Assembly (NCBI RefSeq): GCF_013340935.1
Contig: NZ_WHOS01000002.1
Location: forward strand, 1-64,000
Direction: 5' to 3'
DNA: 64,000 bases
Source: Azospirillum melinis
GTDB taxonomy: Bacteria > Pseudomonadota > Alphaproteobacteria > Azospirillales > Azospirillaceae
The first letter of the stretch is position 1; each line of letters opens with the position of its first letter. Of this stretch, positions 1-7,968 are shown in pieces. The notes under the pieces are model-generated. The model had not been told where the DNA came from. It saw nothing but the letters and a program-made list of their open reading frames with translations, and made no database searches. The position numbers and the translations under genes are program-made.

Positions 1-75
1 CGCCGCAGCTGCGGCCGCCCCCGCCAGCACCGCCCGCCTGCCCAATCCCCTGCCCAGTCCCGCGCCGATCGTCAT
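1..75 (-). CDS. Tat-exported protein, N-terminus only (cut by window edge)
   Basis: An ATG at 75-73 on the minus strand is preceded by a good ribosome site (AGGGAGA), and the frame stays open to the window edge. The 25 visible residues include a twin-arginine stretch GRRAVLAGAAAAA, which looks like a Tat signal peptide. The gene is divergent from the LysR gene at 240, so it is probably that regulator's target. Periplasmic solute-binding proteins often look like this at the N-terminus, but the function cannot be read from what is here. Confidence 0.6.
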   Translation of the reverse strand, partial: MTIGAGLGRGLGRRAVLAGAAAAAA

Positions 76-173
76 AGCGTGTCTCCCTCTCGTCGTTGGT
101 CAGCCCCGATGGAAGTGCATGACGGAAGTAGACGGCGACTTTGCGTTCCCACACATCCGGAATTTTTTGTATC

Positions 174-197
174 TTACTTCGACAGGAGCCGAAGTAA
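174..197. promoter_or_regulatory. Perfect inverted repeat in the divergent LysR intergenic region
   Basis: TTACTTCG and CGAAGTAA are separated by 8 bases (174-181 and 190-197). The repeat lies between the Tat-exported gene (start at 75) and the LysR gene (start at 240). A long dyad in a divergent LysR promoter is where such a regulator normally binds, so I call it a candidate operator. It could also form a hairpin in the lysR leader. Confidence 0.45.
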
Positions 198-239
198 GCC
201 CGGCCCGAACCCCATCCAGGCCGGAGAGCTGCCGATCGC

Positions 240-1148
240 ATGAGCCGGATGACTATCGAGACCGCCGATCTGCGGCTCTTTCGCCTGTTCATGACGGTGG
301 TCGAGGCCGGCGGCTTTACTGCGGCGCAAGGCGAACTGAACCTGTCGCTTTCCACCATCTCCACCCATTTCGCCGAACTGGAAGGGCGGCTGGGGGTGCG
401 GCTGTGCCGGCGCGGCCGCTCCGGCTTCAAGCTGACGGAGGAGGGGCAGGCGGTCTATGACGAGCTGCGGCGGGTGTTCGACACGCTGGACCGGTTCGGC
501 GCCCGCGTGCGGGGGCTGCGCGACCGCCTGACCGGAACCCTCAGCATCGGGCTGGTGGACAACACGCTGACCGACGCCAATTTCCCGCTGGAGCGCGTGA
601 TCACCCGCTTCGCCGACGCCGCCCCCGAGGTCAACCTCGCCATCGCCACCCGGCCGCCCAACGAGCTGCTGCGCGACGTGGTCGGCGGCGAGCTGCACCT
701 CGCCATCGCCAGCTTTCCGCGGATCGTGCCCGGCCTCTCCTACATCGACCTCTACACGGAAACCAACCTGTTCTATTGCGGGACCGGCCATCCGCTGTTC
801 GACCGTCCGGACAGCATGGTCGATCTGGACGAAGTGCGTCGGCACCGGCTGGTCGCCCGCAGCTATTGGGGCGCGCGTGACATCAAGATCTTCGCCATCA
901 GCGCCCCGCATGCGACCGTTAGCGACATGGAAGGCGCCGCCCGGCTGATCCTGTCCGGCCGCTATCTCGGCTATCTGCCCGACCATTATGCCGCCCCCTT
1001 CGTCCAGGCCGGACGGCTGCGCGCCCTGTTGCCACGGGTGCTGTCCTATCACTCGCCCTTCCAGATCGCCGTCCACAGCGACCGGGCCAGGACGCCGGTG
1101 GTCGATCTGTTCATGACCCTGACGCGGGAGGAGATCGCCAGCCGCTGA
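240..1148 (+). CDS. LysR-family transcriptional regulator
   Basis: The protein has 302 residues, the usual LysR length. The N-terminal winged helix-turn-helix (about residues 8-67) has the typical run of an A-rich helix, a recognition helix with STISTHFAELE, and LGVRLCRRGRSG before the linker helix. The rest is a periplasmic-binding-protein-like effector domain (about 95-295). It is divergently oriented from the Tat-exported gene at the left edge, with a palindrome between them, which is the classic layout for a LysR regulator and its target. The ligand cannot be predicted. It is separated from the downstream GGT-like gene by a GntR-type operator, so it probably does not control that locus. 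Confidence 0.9.
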   Translation: MSRMTIETADLRLFRLFMTVVEAGGFTAAQGELNLSLSTISTHFAELEGRLGVRLCRRGRSGFKLTEEGQAVYDELRRVFDTLDRFGARVRGLRDRLTGTLSIGLVDNTLTDANFPLERVITRFADAAPEVNLAIATRPPNELLRDVVGGELHLAIASFPRIVPGLSYIDLYTETNLFYCGTGHPLFDRPDSMVDLDEVRRHRLVARSYWGARDIKIFAISAPHATVSDMEGAARLILSGRYLGYLPDHYAAPFVQAGRLRALLPRVLSYHSPFQIAVHSDRARTPVVDLFMTLTREEIASR

Positions 1149-1195
1149 TTGGCCGCCGCTGATGCCCCGTCAGATCTCCTCGGCATGATGGGATT

Positions 1196-1205
1196 TGGTA
1201 TACCA
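1196..1205. promoter_or_regulatory. TGGTATACCA palindrome, candidate GntR/FCD operator
   Basis: TGGTATACCA is a perfect 10-base palindrome about 80 bases upstream of the GGT-like gene. This sequence resembles operators of FadR-subfamily GntR regulators such as UxuR/ExuR (TTGGTATACCAA). An FCD-type GntR regulator is encoded two genes downstream at 3017, so it is the natural candidate to bind here. The link is inferred. Confidence 0.5.
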
Positions 1206-1284
1206 TATCGGCAGAACGGTGGAGGATGCCCGCGCGTCCGGCCCTTCACCGCAAAAAGCCAACATCGGGGAGTCGACGGAGACC

Positions 1285-2880
1285 ATGCGCAACTTCGAAG
1301 AACCGGGCCGGTCGCTCGCCATGGGGCGCAACGGCATGGCCGCCACCTCGCATCCGGCGGCAACCCTGACGGCGGTTGAGATCCTCAAGGCCGGCGGCAC
1401 GGCAATCGATGCCGCGGTGGCGGCCTGCGCGGTCCAGAGCGTGGTCGAAGCCGGTTCGACCGGGATCGGCGGCGACTGCTTCGCCATGGTCGCTCCGCAG
1501 GGCGGGACCGACATCCGCGCCTACAACGGCTCCGGCCGCACCCCGGCGGCGATGACGCTGGAGCGCCTGCGGGCGGCGGGCGTCACAGCGCTCGACCGCC
1601 ATTCCCCTCACGCGGTCACGGTGCCGGGCGCGGTGGATGCCTGGGCGCGGCTGGTCGTCGACCATGGCCGCCTGCCCCTGAGCGAGATCTTCGCCCCGGC
1701 CATCGCCATGGCACGCGAAGGCTATGCCATCACGCCGCGGGTGTCGCACGACCTCGCCAAGCAAACCGATCTGCTGCGCCAGAGCCCGGCGGCGGCGGCC
1801 ACCTTCCTGGTGGATGGAGAAGCCCCCACGGCCGGCACCGTCCAGACCCAGCCGCTGTTAGCCGACACGCTGGAGGCCATCGGGCGCGAAGGGCCGGACG
1901 CCTTTTACCGCGGCGGCGTCGCCGAGGACATGGTGGAGTGCCTGCGGGCGGCGGGCGGCTTCCACAACCTGGAGGATTTCGCCGGGGCCAGGGGCGAGTA
2001 TGTGACGCCGATCCGGACCGACTATCGCGGCCGCACAATCCATGAATGCCCGCCGAACGGACAGGGCATCATCGCCCTGATGATCCTGAACATCCTCAAG
2101 CGCTTCCAGCCCGCCGGCGATCCGCTCGACCCCGACAGTCTGCATGTGGAGATCGAGGCGACGCGGCTCGCCTATGCCGCGCGCGACGCTTTCCTGGCCG
2201 ATCCGGCGCAACCCGGACCGTCGATGGTGGAGCATCTGCTGTCCGATGCGCTGGCCGACGAACTGGCCGCCCGCATCGACACCGCCCGCGCGCTGGAGAT
2301 CGGCGAGGTGTTCGACGCTGTCGAGCACAAGGACACCGTCTACATCGCCGTGGTCGACAAGCAGCGCACGGCGGTCAGCTTCATCAGCTCGATCTTCCAT
2401 CCCTATGGCAGCGGGCTGATGGCGCCGCGCTCCGGCGTGCTGTTCCACAACCGGGGCCAGAGCTTCTCCCTGGTCGACGGGCATCCCAACATGGTAGCGC
2501 CGCGCAAGCGGCCGATGCACACCATCATTCCCGGCATGGTCAGCGAAAACGGGCGCGTCAGCCTGACCTTCGGCGTCATGGGCGGGCATTACCAGGCGAT
2601 GGGCCACGCTCATTTCCTGTCGAAGCTGTTCGACCATGGGCTGGACATCCAGAGCGCCATTGATCTGCCGCGCCTGTTCCCCCTGCCCGGCACCCTCACC
2701 GTGGAGGCGGAGACGGCCATCCGCAGCAGGGCGGGGGCGGAGTTGGCCCGCCGTGGCTTCACCGTGACGGCGCCCGCCGGGGCCATCGGCGGCGCCCAGG
2801 CCATCGCCATCGACTGGGAGCGCGGAACCCTGCTGGGCGGCTCCGACCACCGGAAGGACGGGTGCGCGCTGGGCTACTGA
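1285..2880 (+). CDS. Gamma-glutamyltransferase-family Ntn hydrolase
   Basis: The protein has 531 residues from the ATG at 1285, which has GGAG just upstream. A longer frame from a TTG at 1195 would run through the operator and is unlikely. The family start is clear: an alanine-rich segment with GGTAIDAAVAA, then STGIGGDCFAM. Autoprocessing to two subunits would occur before the Thr near residue 351 in HKDTVYIAVVD, where the family nucleophile sits. Members hydrolyse or transfer gamma-glutamyl groups. Some of this size are instead oxamate amidohydrolases (HpxW) or YwrD-like enzymes, and I cannot separate these. No signal peptide is visible, so it is probably cytoplasmic. The neighbouring GntR regulator and amino-acid ABC genes suggest it breaks down an imported gamma-glutamyl or amide compound. 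Confidence 0.8.
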   Translation: MRNFEEPGRSLAMGRNGMAATSHPAATLTAVEILKAGGTAIDAAVAACAVQSVVEAGSTGIGGDCFAMVAPQGGTDIRAYNGSGRTPAAMTLERLRAAGVTALDRHSPHAVTVPGAVDAWARLVVDHGRLPLSEIFAPAIAMAREGYAITPRVSHDLAKQTDLLRQSPAAAATFLVDGEAPTAGTVQTQPLLADTLEAIGREGPDAFYRGGVAEDMVECLRAAGGFHNLEDFAGARGEYVTPIRTDYRGRTIHECPPNGQGIIALMILNILKRFQPAGDPLDPDSLHVEIEATRLAYAARDAFLADPAQPGPSMVEHLLSDALADELAARIDTARALEIGEVFDAVEHKDTVYIAVVDKQRTAVSFISSIFHPYGSGLMAPRSGVLFHNRGQSFSLVDGHPNMVAPRKRPMHTIIPGMVSENGRVSLTFGVMGGHYQAMGHAHFLSKLFDHGLDIQSAIDLPRLFPLPGTLTVEAETAIRSRAGAELARRGFTVTAPAGAIGGAQAIAIDWERGTLLGGSDHRKDGCALGY

Positions 2881-2982
2881 CGCTCCACCGGCGGCGATGC
2901 CGTGCAAAGGATCAAGGCCACCGTACCATGGTCCTTCGACTACGAAGCAATGACGGTTGACAGGTCCGTCATCGCGGCTCAC

Positions 2983-2994
2983 ATTGTCAACAAT
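2983..2994. promoter_or_regulatory. ATTGT-CA-ACAAT dyad upstream of the GntR gene
   Basis: Two 5-base arms separated by 2 bases lie 23 bases before the GntR start codon, just downstream of a TTGACA (2957-2962) that could be a -35 box. The position fits autoregulation by the GntR protein. The sequence differs from the TGGTATACCA site, so one of the two may bind something else. Confidence 0.35.
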
Positions 2995-3016
2995 CGACTG
3001 TCTACGGCGAGGTCGC

Positions 3017-3733
3017 ATGGCTGACGGAGCGAAGGGCAAGGCTTTGGGATCGGTCCTGGCGCGCGTGCCGAAGGCGACCTTCCGCGCCCACATCGCGGAC
3101 GGACTGCGGGCCGCGATCCTGAATGGCGACATTGAGCCCGGTGCGCAGCTTGTCGAGACCGCGCTCGCCGACCAGTTCGGGGTCAGCCGCGGTCCCTTGC
3201 GCGAAGCCATGCGGCAGTTGATCGACGAGGGGCTGCTGGTCGCCGTGCCCTACACCGGCACCCATGTCGTCGGCCTGTCGGTCGATGACGTGCGCGAGAT
3301 CTATTCGATGCGCGTCACTCTGGAGATCTTCGCCTTCGAGCAGATCTGGGCGCGCCGGGACCAGGCGTTCCGCCAGGGCCTCGTCGCCCGGCGCGATGCG
3401 CTCACCGCCTGCATCGACGCCGAGGACGATGCCGCCAGCATCGTCGCCGAGCTGCAATTGCACGGCTTCGTCTATGAGGCGACCGGGCACAAGCTGCTGA
3501 TCCGGACCTGGGACAGCATCCGTGGACGCTTGCAGCTCTATTGGGCGGCGCACCACCGGGCGCACGGCATCCGCGGTCCGCGCCGCGACGGCCATGACCG
3601 CTATGTGGAGATGGCGCTCTCCGACGATTTCGACGCGCTGAAGTCCGAAATCACCGACCACATGGCCCGTGGCGGCCGGCAGACCGAAGATTTCCTGCGG
3701 GGCCGCGAGGCCCGCGCTGTCCAAGGCTCCTGA
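3017..3733 (+). CDS. GntR-family regulator with FCD ligand domain
   Basis: The protein has 238 residues from the ATG at 3017 (AGG upstream). An in-frame start at 2957 would overlap the promoter dyad. The N-terminal winged helix (about 15-80) shows LRAAILNGDIEPGAQL and VSRGPLREAMRQL, the standard GntR signature. The C-terminal all-helical FCD domain (about 95-225) is typical of regulators sensing small carboxylates or amino acids. It lies between the GGT-like gene and the ABC transporter genes, with candidate operators before both itself and the GGT-like gene, so local control of this amino-acid locus is likely. The effector is unknown. Confidence 0.88.
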   Translation: MADGAKGKALGSVLARVPKATFRAHIADGLRAAILNGDIEPGAQLVETALADQFGVSRGPLREAMRQLIDEGLLVAVPYTGTHVVGLSVDDVREIYSMRVTLEIFAFEQIWARRDQAFRQGLVARRDALTACIDAEDDAASIVAELQLHGFVYEATGHKLLIRTWDSIRGRLQLYWAAHHRAHGIRGPRRDGHDRYVEMALSDDFDALKSEITDHMARGGRQTEDFLRGREARAVQGS

Positions 3734-3792
3734 CGGGACCGCCGCCGACCGAACCGACAAAAAGACGACGAACAGACAGAGGAGGCTTTGAG

Positions 3793-4656
3793 ATGACCAT
3801 CGACCAGGGAAAAATCGGCCGCAGGACCCTGCTCGGCCTTGCTGCCGGCGCCGCCGCTGGCGCCGCTGTCGGACTGTCGGCTTTGCCGGCATTCGCCGCC
3901 TCGCCCTCCACGCTCGACAGGGTCAAGGAGAGCAAGCGCCTGCGCATCGGCGTGACCTCGGCCGAGCCCTGGTTCTTCAAGGATCCGATGACCGAGACCT
4001 GGACAGGCGTCGGCGTGGCGATGGGGCAGCGGCTGGCCGCCAGCCTGGGCGCCACCCTGGTTCCGGTGGAGACGACCTGGGCAAACGCGGTGGGCGCGCT
4101 CCAGGCCGACCAGATCGACCTGATGTTCGTTCTCGACCCGACCGAGGAGCGGCGCAAGGCCATCGACTTCCCCGATGCCCCGCTGTTCTACTATGCCATG
4201 GGCGCGCTGGTCGCCGGCGATTCGACCATCAAGAGCTGGGCGGACATCGACAAGCCGGGCCTGCGCATCGGCGTGACGCTCGGCACCTCGCTCGACAAGA
4301 ACGTGACGGCAATGGTGAAGCAGGCGGCGATCAACCGCTTCTCCAACAACGACGAGACCATCGCCGCCTTCGCCGCCAAGCGCATCGACGTCGCCGTCCA
4401 GTTTCATCCGGCGCTCGTCGTGCAGCAGACCCGCCTGCGCCTGGGCAAGGTGATCCTGCCCGAACCGGTGGAGCCGGTGGCCACCAGCGTCGGCCTGCGC
4501 AAGGAGGAGAACCCGGCCTTCCGCGACTGGCTGGACGGGCAGCTCAAGACGCTCTACGCCGACGGCGTCCCCGACCAGCTGTTCGCCGGCTATCTGAAGT
4601 CGAAGAACGTCGACGCCTCGAAGATCCCGGGCCTGATCAAGGAAGCCTGGCACTGA
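3793..4656 (+). CDS. Amino-acid ABC transporter, periplasmic binding protein
   Basis: The protein has 287 residues. The N-terminus has a Tat signal peptide (GRRTLLGLAAGAAAG, then ALPAFA before the likely cleavage). The mature part is a family 3 solute-binding protein, with LRIGVTSAEPWFFKDP near the start and a second-lobe segment LRIGVTLGTSLDKNVT. Family 3 proteins bind polar amino acids. AGGAGG directly precedes the start. Two permeases and an ATPase follow immediately, making a complete importer. Tat rather than Sec export is the only unusual point and is seen in alphaproteobacteria. Confidence 0.88.
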   Translation: MTIDQGKIGRRTLLGLAAGAAAGAAVGLSALPAFAASPSTLDRVKESKRLRIGVTSAEPWFFKDPMTETWTGVGVAMGQRLAASLGATLVPVETTWANAVGALQADQIDLMFVLDPTEERRKAIDFPDAPLFYYAMGALVAGDSTIKSWADIDKPGLRIGVTLGTSLDKNVTAMVKQAAINRFSNNDETIAAFAAKRIDVAVQFHPALVVQQTRLRLGKVILPEPVEPVATSVGLRKEENPAFRDWLDGQLKTLYADGVPDQLFAGYLKSKNVDASKIPGLIKEAWH

Positions 4657-4741
4657 CAGCACGAGGCGGCGGAGCGATGCCGGTCCGCCGCCATTCCGCA
4701 TCGGTCCGTTTGTCGGAAGTGGCCATCCACAAGGACGCCGC

Positions 4742-5407
4742 ATGAGCTACCAATGGGATTTCTCGCCGGTCCTGACGCGATGGCCGCTGCTGCTCGACGG
4801 TCTGCTCAACACGGTGAAGATCGCTGCAATCGCCATCGTCTTCGGCGTCCTCGTCGGGCTGGTCCTGGCTCTGCTGCGGCTCTCGCCGCGCCGGTCTCTG
4901 CGCCTGCCGGCGGCAGTCTTCGTCGAGTTCTACCGGAACACGCCGCCCATCGTGCATTTCTTCTGGTTCTTCTATGCCCTGCCGGTGGTGCTTAACATCA
5001 GCCTCGATCCGCTGGTCGCCGCCGTGCTCGCCCTGTCCACCCAGTCCGGCGCCTTCTATGCCGAGGTGTTCCGCGGCGGCATCCGCTCCATCGAGCGCGG
5101 CCAATGGGAGGGAGCCAAGGCGCTGGGGATGACCCACACGCAGCTGATGCGGCGCATCGTGGTGCCGCAGGCGGCGACGCGCATGGTCGCCCCCTTCGTC
5201 GAACGCTCCTTCGAGCTGATCAAGACCACGGCGCTCGCCTCCACGCTGGCTTATGGGGAACTTCTCTATCAGGCGATGATGGTGAACAGCGAAACCTTCC
5301 GGCCGCTGGAGGTCTACTCCACCGTCGCCCTGCTCTATCTCGTGCTGCTGGTCTCGTGCAGCGCGCTGGCCCGGGTCGCCGAAGCGCGGCTGACCGCCTA
5401 CCGCTGA
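4742..5407 (+). CDS. Polar amino-acid ABC transporter permease (HisM/GlnP type), first
   Basis: The 221-residue inner-membrane protein has about five hydrophobic segments. The coupling loop EAA motif is clear (RGQWEGAKALGM near residues 118-129), as is the family segment FVEFYRNTPPIVHFFWF. It pairs with the permease directly downstream, 12 bases away, to form a heterodimeric channel. The similar length and matching motifs suggest the two arose by duplication. Confidence 0.88.
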   Translation: MSYQWDFSPVLTRWPLLLDGLLNTVKIAAIAIVFGVLVGLVLALLRLSPRRSLRLPAAVFVEFYRNTPPIVHFFWFFYALPVVLNISLDPLVAAVLALSTQSGAFYAEVFRGGIRSIERGQWEGAKALGMTHTQLMRRIVVPQAATRMVAPFVERSFELIKTTALASTLAYGELLYQAMMVNSETFRPLEVYSTVALLYLVLLVSCSALARVAEARLTAYR

Positions 5408-5419
5408 GGACACGAAGAG

Positions 5420-6085
5420 ATGGACTACGCCTTCGACTTCGCCCTGGTGGTGGAGACCTTCCCGATCCTGATGCGCGGCTTCCTGGTGACGCTGGAGCTT
5501 TGGCTGCCCAGCCTCGCAATCGGGCTGGCCGCCGGGCTCGTCCTGGCGCTCGCCCGGCTGTCGCGCAGCAGGCTGCTGCGCGGCGGCAGCCTCGTCTACA
5601 TCGAGCTGTTCCGCGACACGCCGGTGCTGATCCAGCTGATCTGGTTCTACTATGCCTTCCCCATCCTGATCGGGGTGCAGCTGTCGCCCTTCACGGCGGC
5701 GCTGCTCGGGCTGGCGCTGAACACCTCGGCCTATGGGGCGGAGATCTTCCGCGGCGGCATCCAGTCCATCGCCCGCGGCCAATGGGAAGGGGCGAAGGCG
5801 CTGGGCATGCGGCATGCCGACATGTTGCGCCGGATCATCCTGCCGCAGGTCTTCAAGCTGATGTTGCCGGCCTTCACCAACCGCGCGGTGGAGGTGGCGA
5901 AGATGTCGTCGCTGGCCTCCGTGCTCTCGGTCCATGAGTTGATGTACCAGGGCCGGCTGCTGAGCTCGACCTACTACCGCCCCTTCGAAATCCTCACGAC
6001 CGTGGCGGTCGTCTATTTCGTCCTGATCTATCCGGCCACCTTCCTGTCGATGACCCTCGAACGCCGCATGGCCGGCAAGGGCTGA
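5420..6085 (+). CDS. Polar amino-acid ABC transporter permease (HisM/GlnP type), second
   Basis: The protein has 221 residues, the same length as its upstream partner. It has the same features: YIELFRDTPVLIQLIWFYY in the second membrane segment region and the EAA loop RGQWEGAKALGMRHADML. It is co-transcribed with the binding protein, the first permease and the ATPase. Substrate identity depends on the binding protein and is probably a polar amino acid or derivative. Confidence 0.88.
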   Translation: MDYAFDFALVVETFPILMRGFLVTLELWLPSLAIGLAAGLVLALARLSRSRLLRGGSLVYIELFRDTPVLIQLIWFYYAFPILIGVQLSPFTAALLGLALNTSAYGAEIFRGGIQSIARGQWEGAKALGMRHADMLRRIILPQVFKLMLPAFTNRAVEVAKMSSLASVLSVHELMYQGRLLSSTYYRPFEILTTVAVVYFVLIYPATFLSMTLERRMAGKG

Positions 6086-6111
6086 CCGTCATGCAAGCGG
6101 AGACCCCGTCC

Positions 6112-6939
6112 ATGCAAGATCCCATAATGCCGGTGTCGATCCTGCCGGCTTCGCAGGTCCCGGCACCGCCGATCCTCCAAGTGTCCGGCCTCCACAAATG
6201 GTTCGGTACGCTGCATGTGCTGCAGGGGATCGATTTCTCCGTGGCCGCCGGCGAGCGCGTCGCCATCATCGGCGGCAGTGGGTCGGGCAAGAGCACTTTC
6301 CTGCGCTGCCTCAATTTCATGGAGATGCCGACCTCCGGCCGCATTGCGCTCGACGGCACGCCGCTCGGCCGCGCATCCGCCGGCAAGCCCGACGAGGTGC
6401 GCTATCCCGAAAGCGAGCTTTGCCGGGTCCGCGAGCGCGTCGGCATGGTGTTCCAGCAATTCAACCTGTTCCCGCACATGACCGTGCTGGAGAACGCCAT
6501 GGAAGGGCTGGTCACCGTCAAGCGGATGAAGAAGGCGGAGGCGCGCGAGCGGGCCCTGCGCGAACTGGACAAGGTCGGGCTGGGTAACAAGACCGACGTC
6601 TATCCCGGACGGCTGTCTGGCGGCCAGCAGCAGCGGGTGGCCATCGCCCGCGCGCTCGCCATGGAGCCGGAGATCCTGCTGTTCGACGAACCGACCTCCT
6701 CGCTCGACCCCGAGCTGGTGGGCGAGGTCCTGCGCGTCATCCGGCAACTGGCGGAGGAAGGGCGGACCATGCTGCTTGTCACCCACGAGCTTGGCTTCGC
6801 CTATCATTTCGCCACCAAGGTGATCTTCCTCGCCGACGGCGTCTTCCACGAGGTCGGGACGCCGGACGAGGTGCTGAAGCATCCCAGACAGGAGCGCACG
6901 CGCGCCTTCCTGGAACGTTTCACCGAATTTTCCTTCTGA
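6112..6939 (+). CDS. Amino-acid ABC transporter ATPase (GlnQ/HisP type)
   Basis: The protein has 275 residues from the ATG at 6112 (GGAG 9 bases upstream). An in-frame ATG at 6091 would add seven residues. It shows Walker A GGSGSGKST, the Q-loop region VFQQFNLFPHMTV, signature LSGGQQQR, Walker B ILLFDEP and the H-loop VTHELGFAY. The insert between Walker A and the Q-loop (around SELCRVRERVGM) is usual for polar amino-acid importers. It energises the two permeases just upstream. Confidence 0.9.
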   Translation: MQDPIMPVSILPASQVPAPPILQVSGLHKWFGTLHVLQGIDFSVAAGERVAIIGGSGSGKSTFLRCLNFMEMPTSGRIALDGTPLGRASAGKPDEVRYPESELCRVRERVGMVFQQFNLFPHMTVLENAMEGLVTVKRMKKAEARERALRELDKVGLGNKTDVYPGRLSGGQQQRVAIARALAMEPEILLFDEPTSSLDPELVGEVLRVIRQLAEEGRTMLLVTHELGFAYHFATKVIFLADGVFHEVGTPDEVLKHPRQERTRAFLERFTEFSF

Positions 6940-6997
6940 GAGCATCCGTAAAAACAGGCGGCGCAAAGCTGGTGGCCGCCGGGAAAGGGCACATACG

Positions 6998-7921
6998 ATG
7001 GTTTCGAACAGCGCGGTCAGCCAGACGAGTTCGCAGGGCTATGTCGACGACAGCCGCAACGACGAGGTGCTGATCTATGTGAACGGCGCGTTCTTCCGGC
7101 GCGACGAGGCGAAGATCTCGGTCTTCGACGCCGGCTTCGTGCTGGGCGACGGCGTGTGGGAAGGGTTGCGGCTGGTCAAGGGTCGTATCCTGGCGCTGGA
7201 CGACCATATGGACCGGCTGTATGAGGGCGCCAACGCCATCCAGCTCGACATCGGCATGACGCGCCAGGAGCTGGTCGCGGCGATCCAGGCCACGCTGGAC
7301 TGCAACGGCATGACCGACGGCGCCCACATCCGCCTGATGGTCACCCGCGGCCGCAAGAAGACGCCCAACCAGGATCCGCGCTTTGCCCTTGGTCAGGCGA
7401 CCATCGTCATCATCGCCGAATACAAGGCGCCGAAGCCGGAATCGAAGGCCAGGGGGCTGACGCTGTTCACCTCGACCATCCGGTGCAGCGGCCCCGACGT
7501 CTTCGACCTGCGCCTCAACTCGCACAGCCGGCTCAACTTCATCCAGGCGCTGATACAGGCGATCAATGCCGGGGCCGACGAGGCGCTGATGCTCGATCCC
7601 CACGGCTTCGTGGCGAGCTGCAACTCGACCAACTTCTTCATCGTCCGGAAGGGCGAACTCTGGACCTCCACCGGCCGTTTCAACTTCAAGGGCATCACCC
7701 GCGCCAAGACCATCGATCTCTACCGCAAGGACGGCCGCACGGTGCGCGAGCACGACTTCACCCTGGCGGAGGTCTATGCTGCCGACGAGGCCTTCGTCAC
7801 CGGCACGCTGGGCGGCATCACGCCGGTGGTGCGGATCGACGGCCGGCAGATCGGCGACGGCAAGCCGGGGCCGGTCACCGCGCACATCGCCGAGCTGTAT
7901 ACCCGGGCGATGCTCGGCTGA
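6998..7921 (+). CDS. Class IV aminotransferase-fold protein lacking the PLP lysine
   Basis: The protein has 307 residues. Family hallmarks are present: VFDAGFVLGDGVWEGLRL near the N-terminus, IRLMVTRG in the middle, GADEALMLD and GITRAKTIDL near the C-terminus. In branched-chain and D-amino-acid aminotransferases the PLP lysine lies in a segment like K-S-x-N-x-L-N. Here that segment reads LNSHSRLNFI, with Asn at about residue 174 (codon AAC, 7517-7519). The usual TEGSSSN glutamate segment reads ASCNSTN. So it may not be a normal PLP transaminase. It sits 58 bases after the ABC ATPase gene and likely belongs to the same operon, acting on the imported compound. If the Asn is real, it could be a lyase-like or non-catalytic member. 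Confidence 0.8.
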   Translation: MVSNSAVSQTSSQGYVDDSRNDEVLIYVNGAFFRRDEAKISVFDAGFVLGDGVWEGLRLVKGRILALDDHMDRLYEGANAIQLDIGMTRQELVAAIQATLDCNGMTDGAHIRLMVTRGRKKTPNQDPRFALGQATIVIIAEYKAPKPESKARGLTLFTSTIRCSGPDVFDLRLNSHSRLNFIQALIQAINAGADEALMLDPHGFVASCNSTNFFIVRKGELWTSTGRFNFKGITRAKTIDLYRKDGRTVREHDFTLAEVYAADEAFVTGTLGGITPVVRIDGRQIGDGKPGPVTAHIAELYTRAMLG

Positions 7922-7968
7922 CGGCGGGACCGTCCCAGTCCCCAACGCCCAAGGCGGCCCGCCGACGC

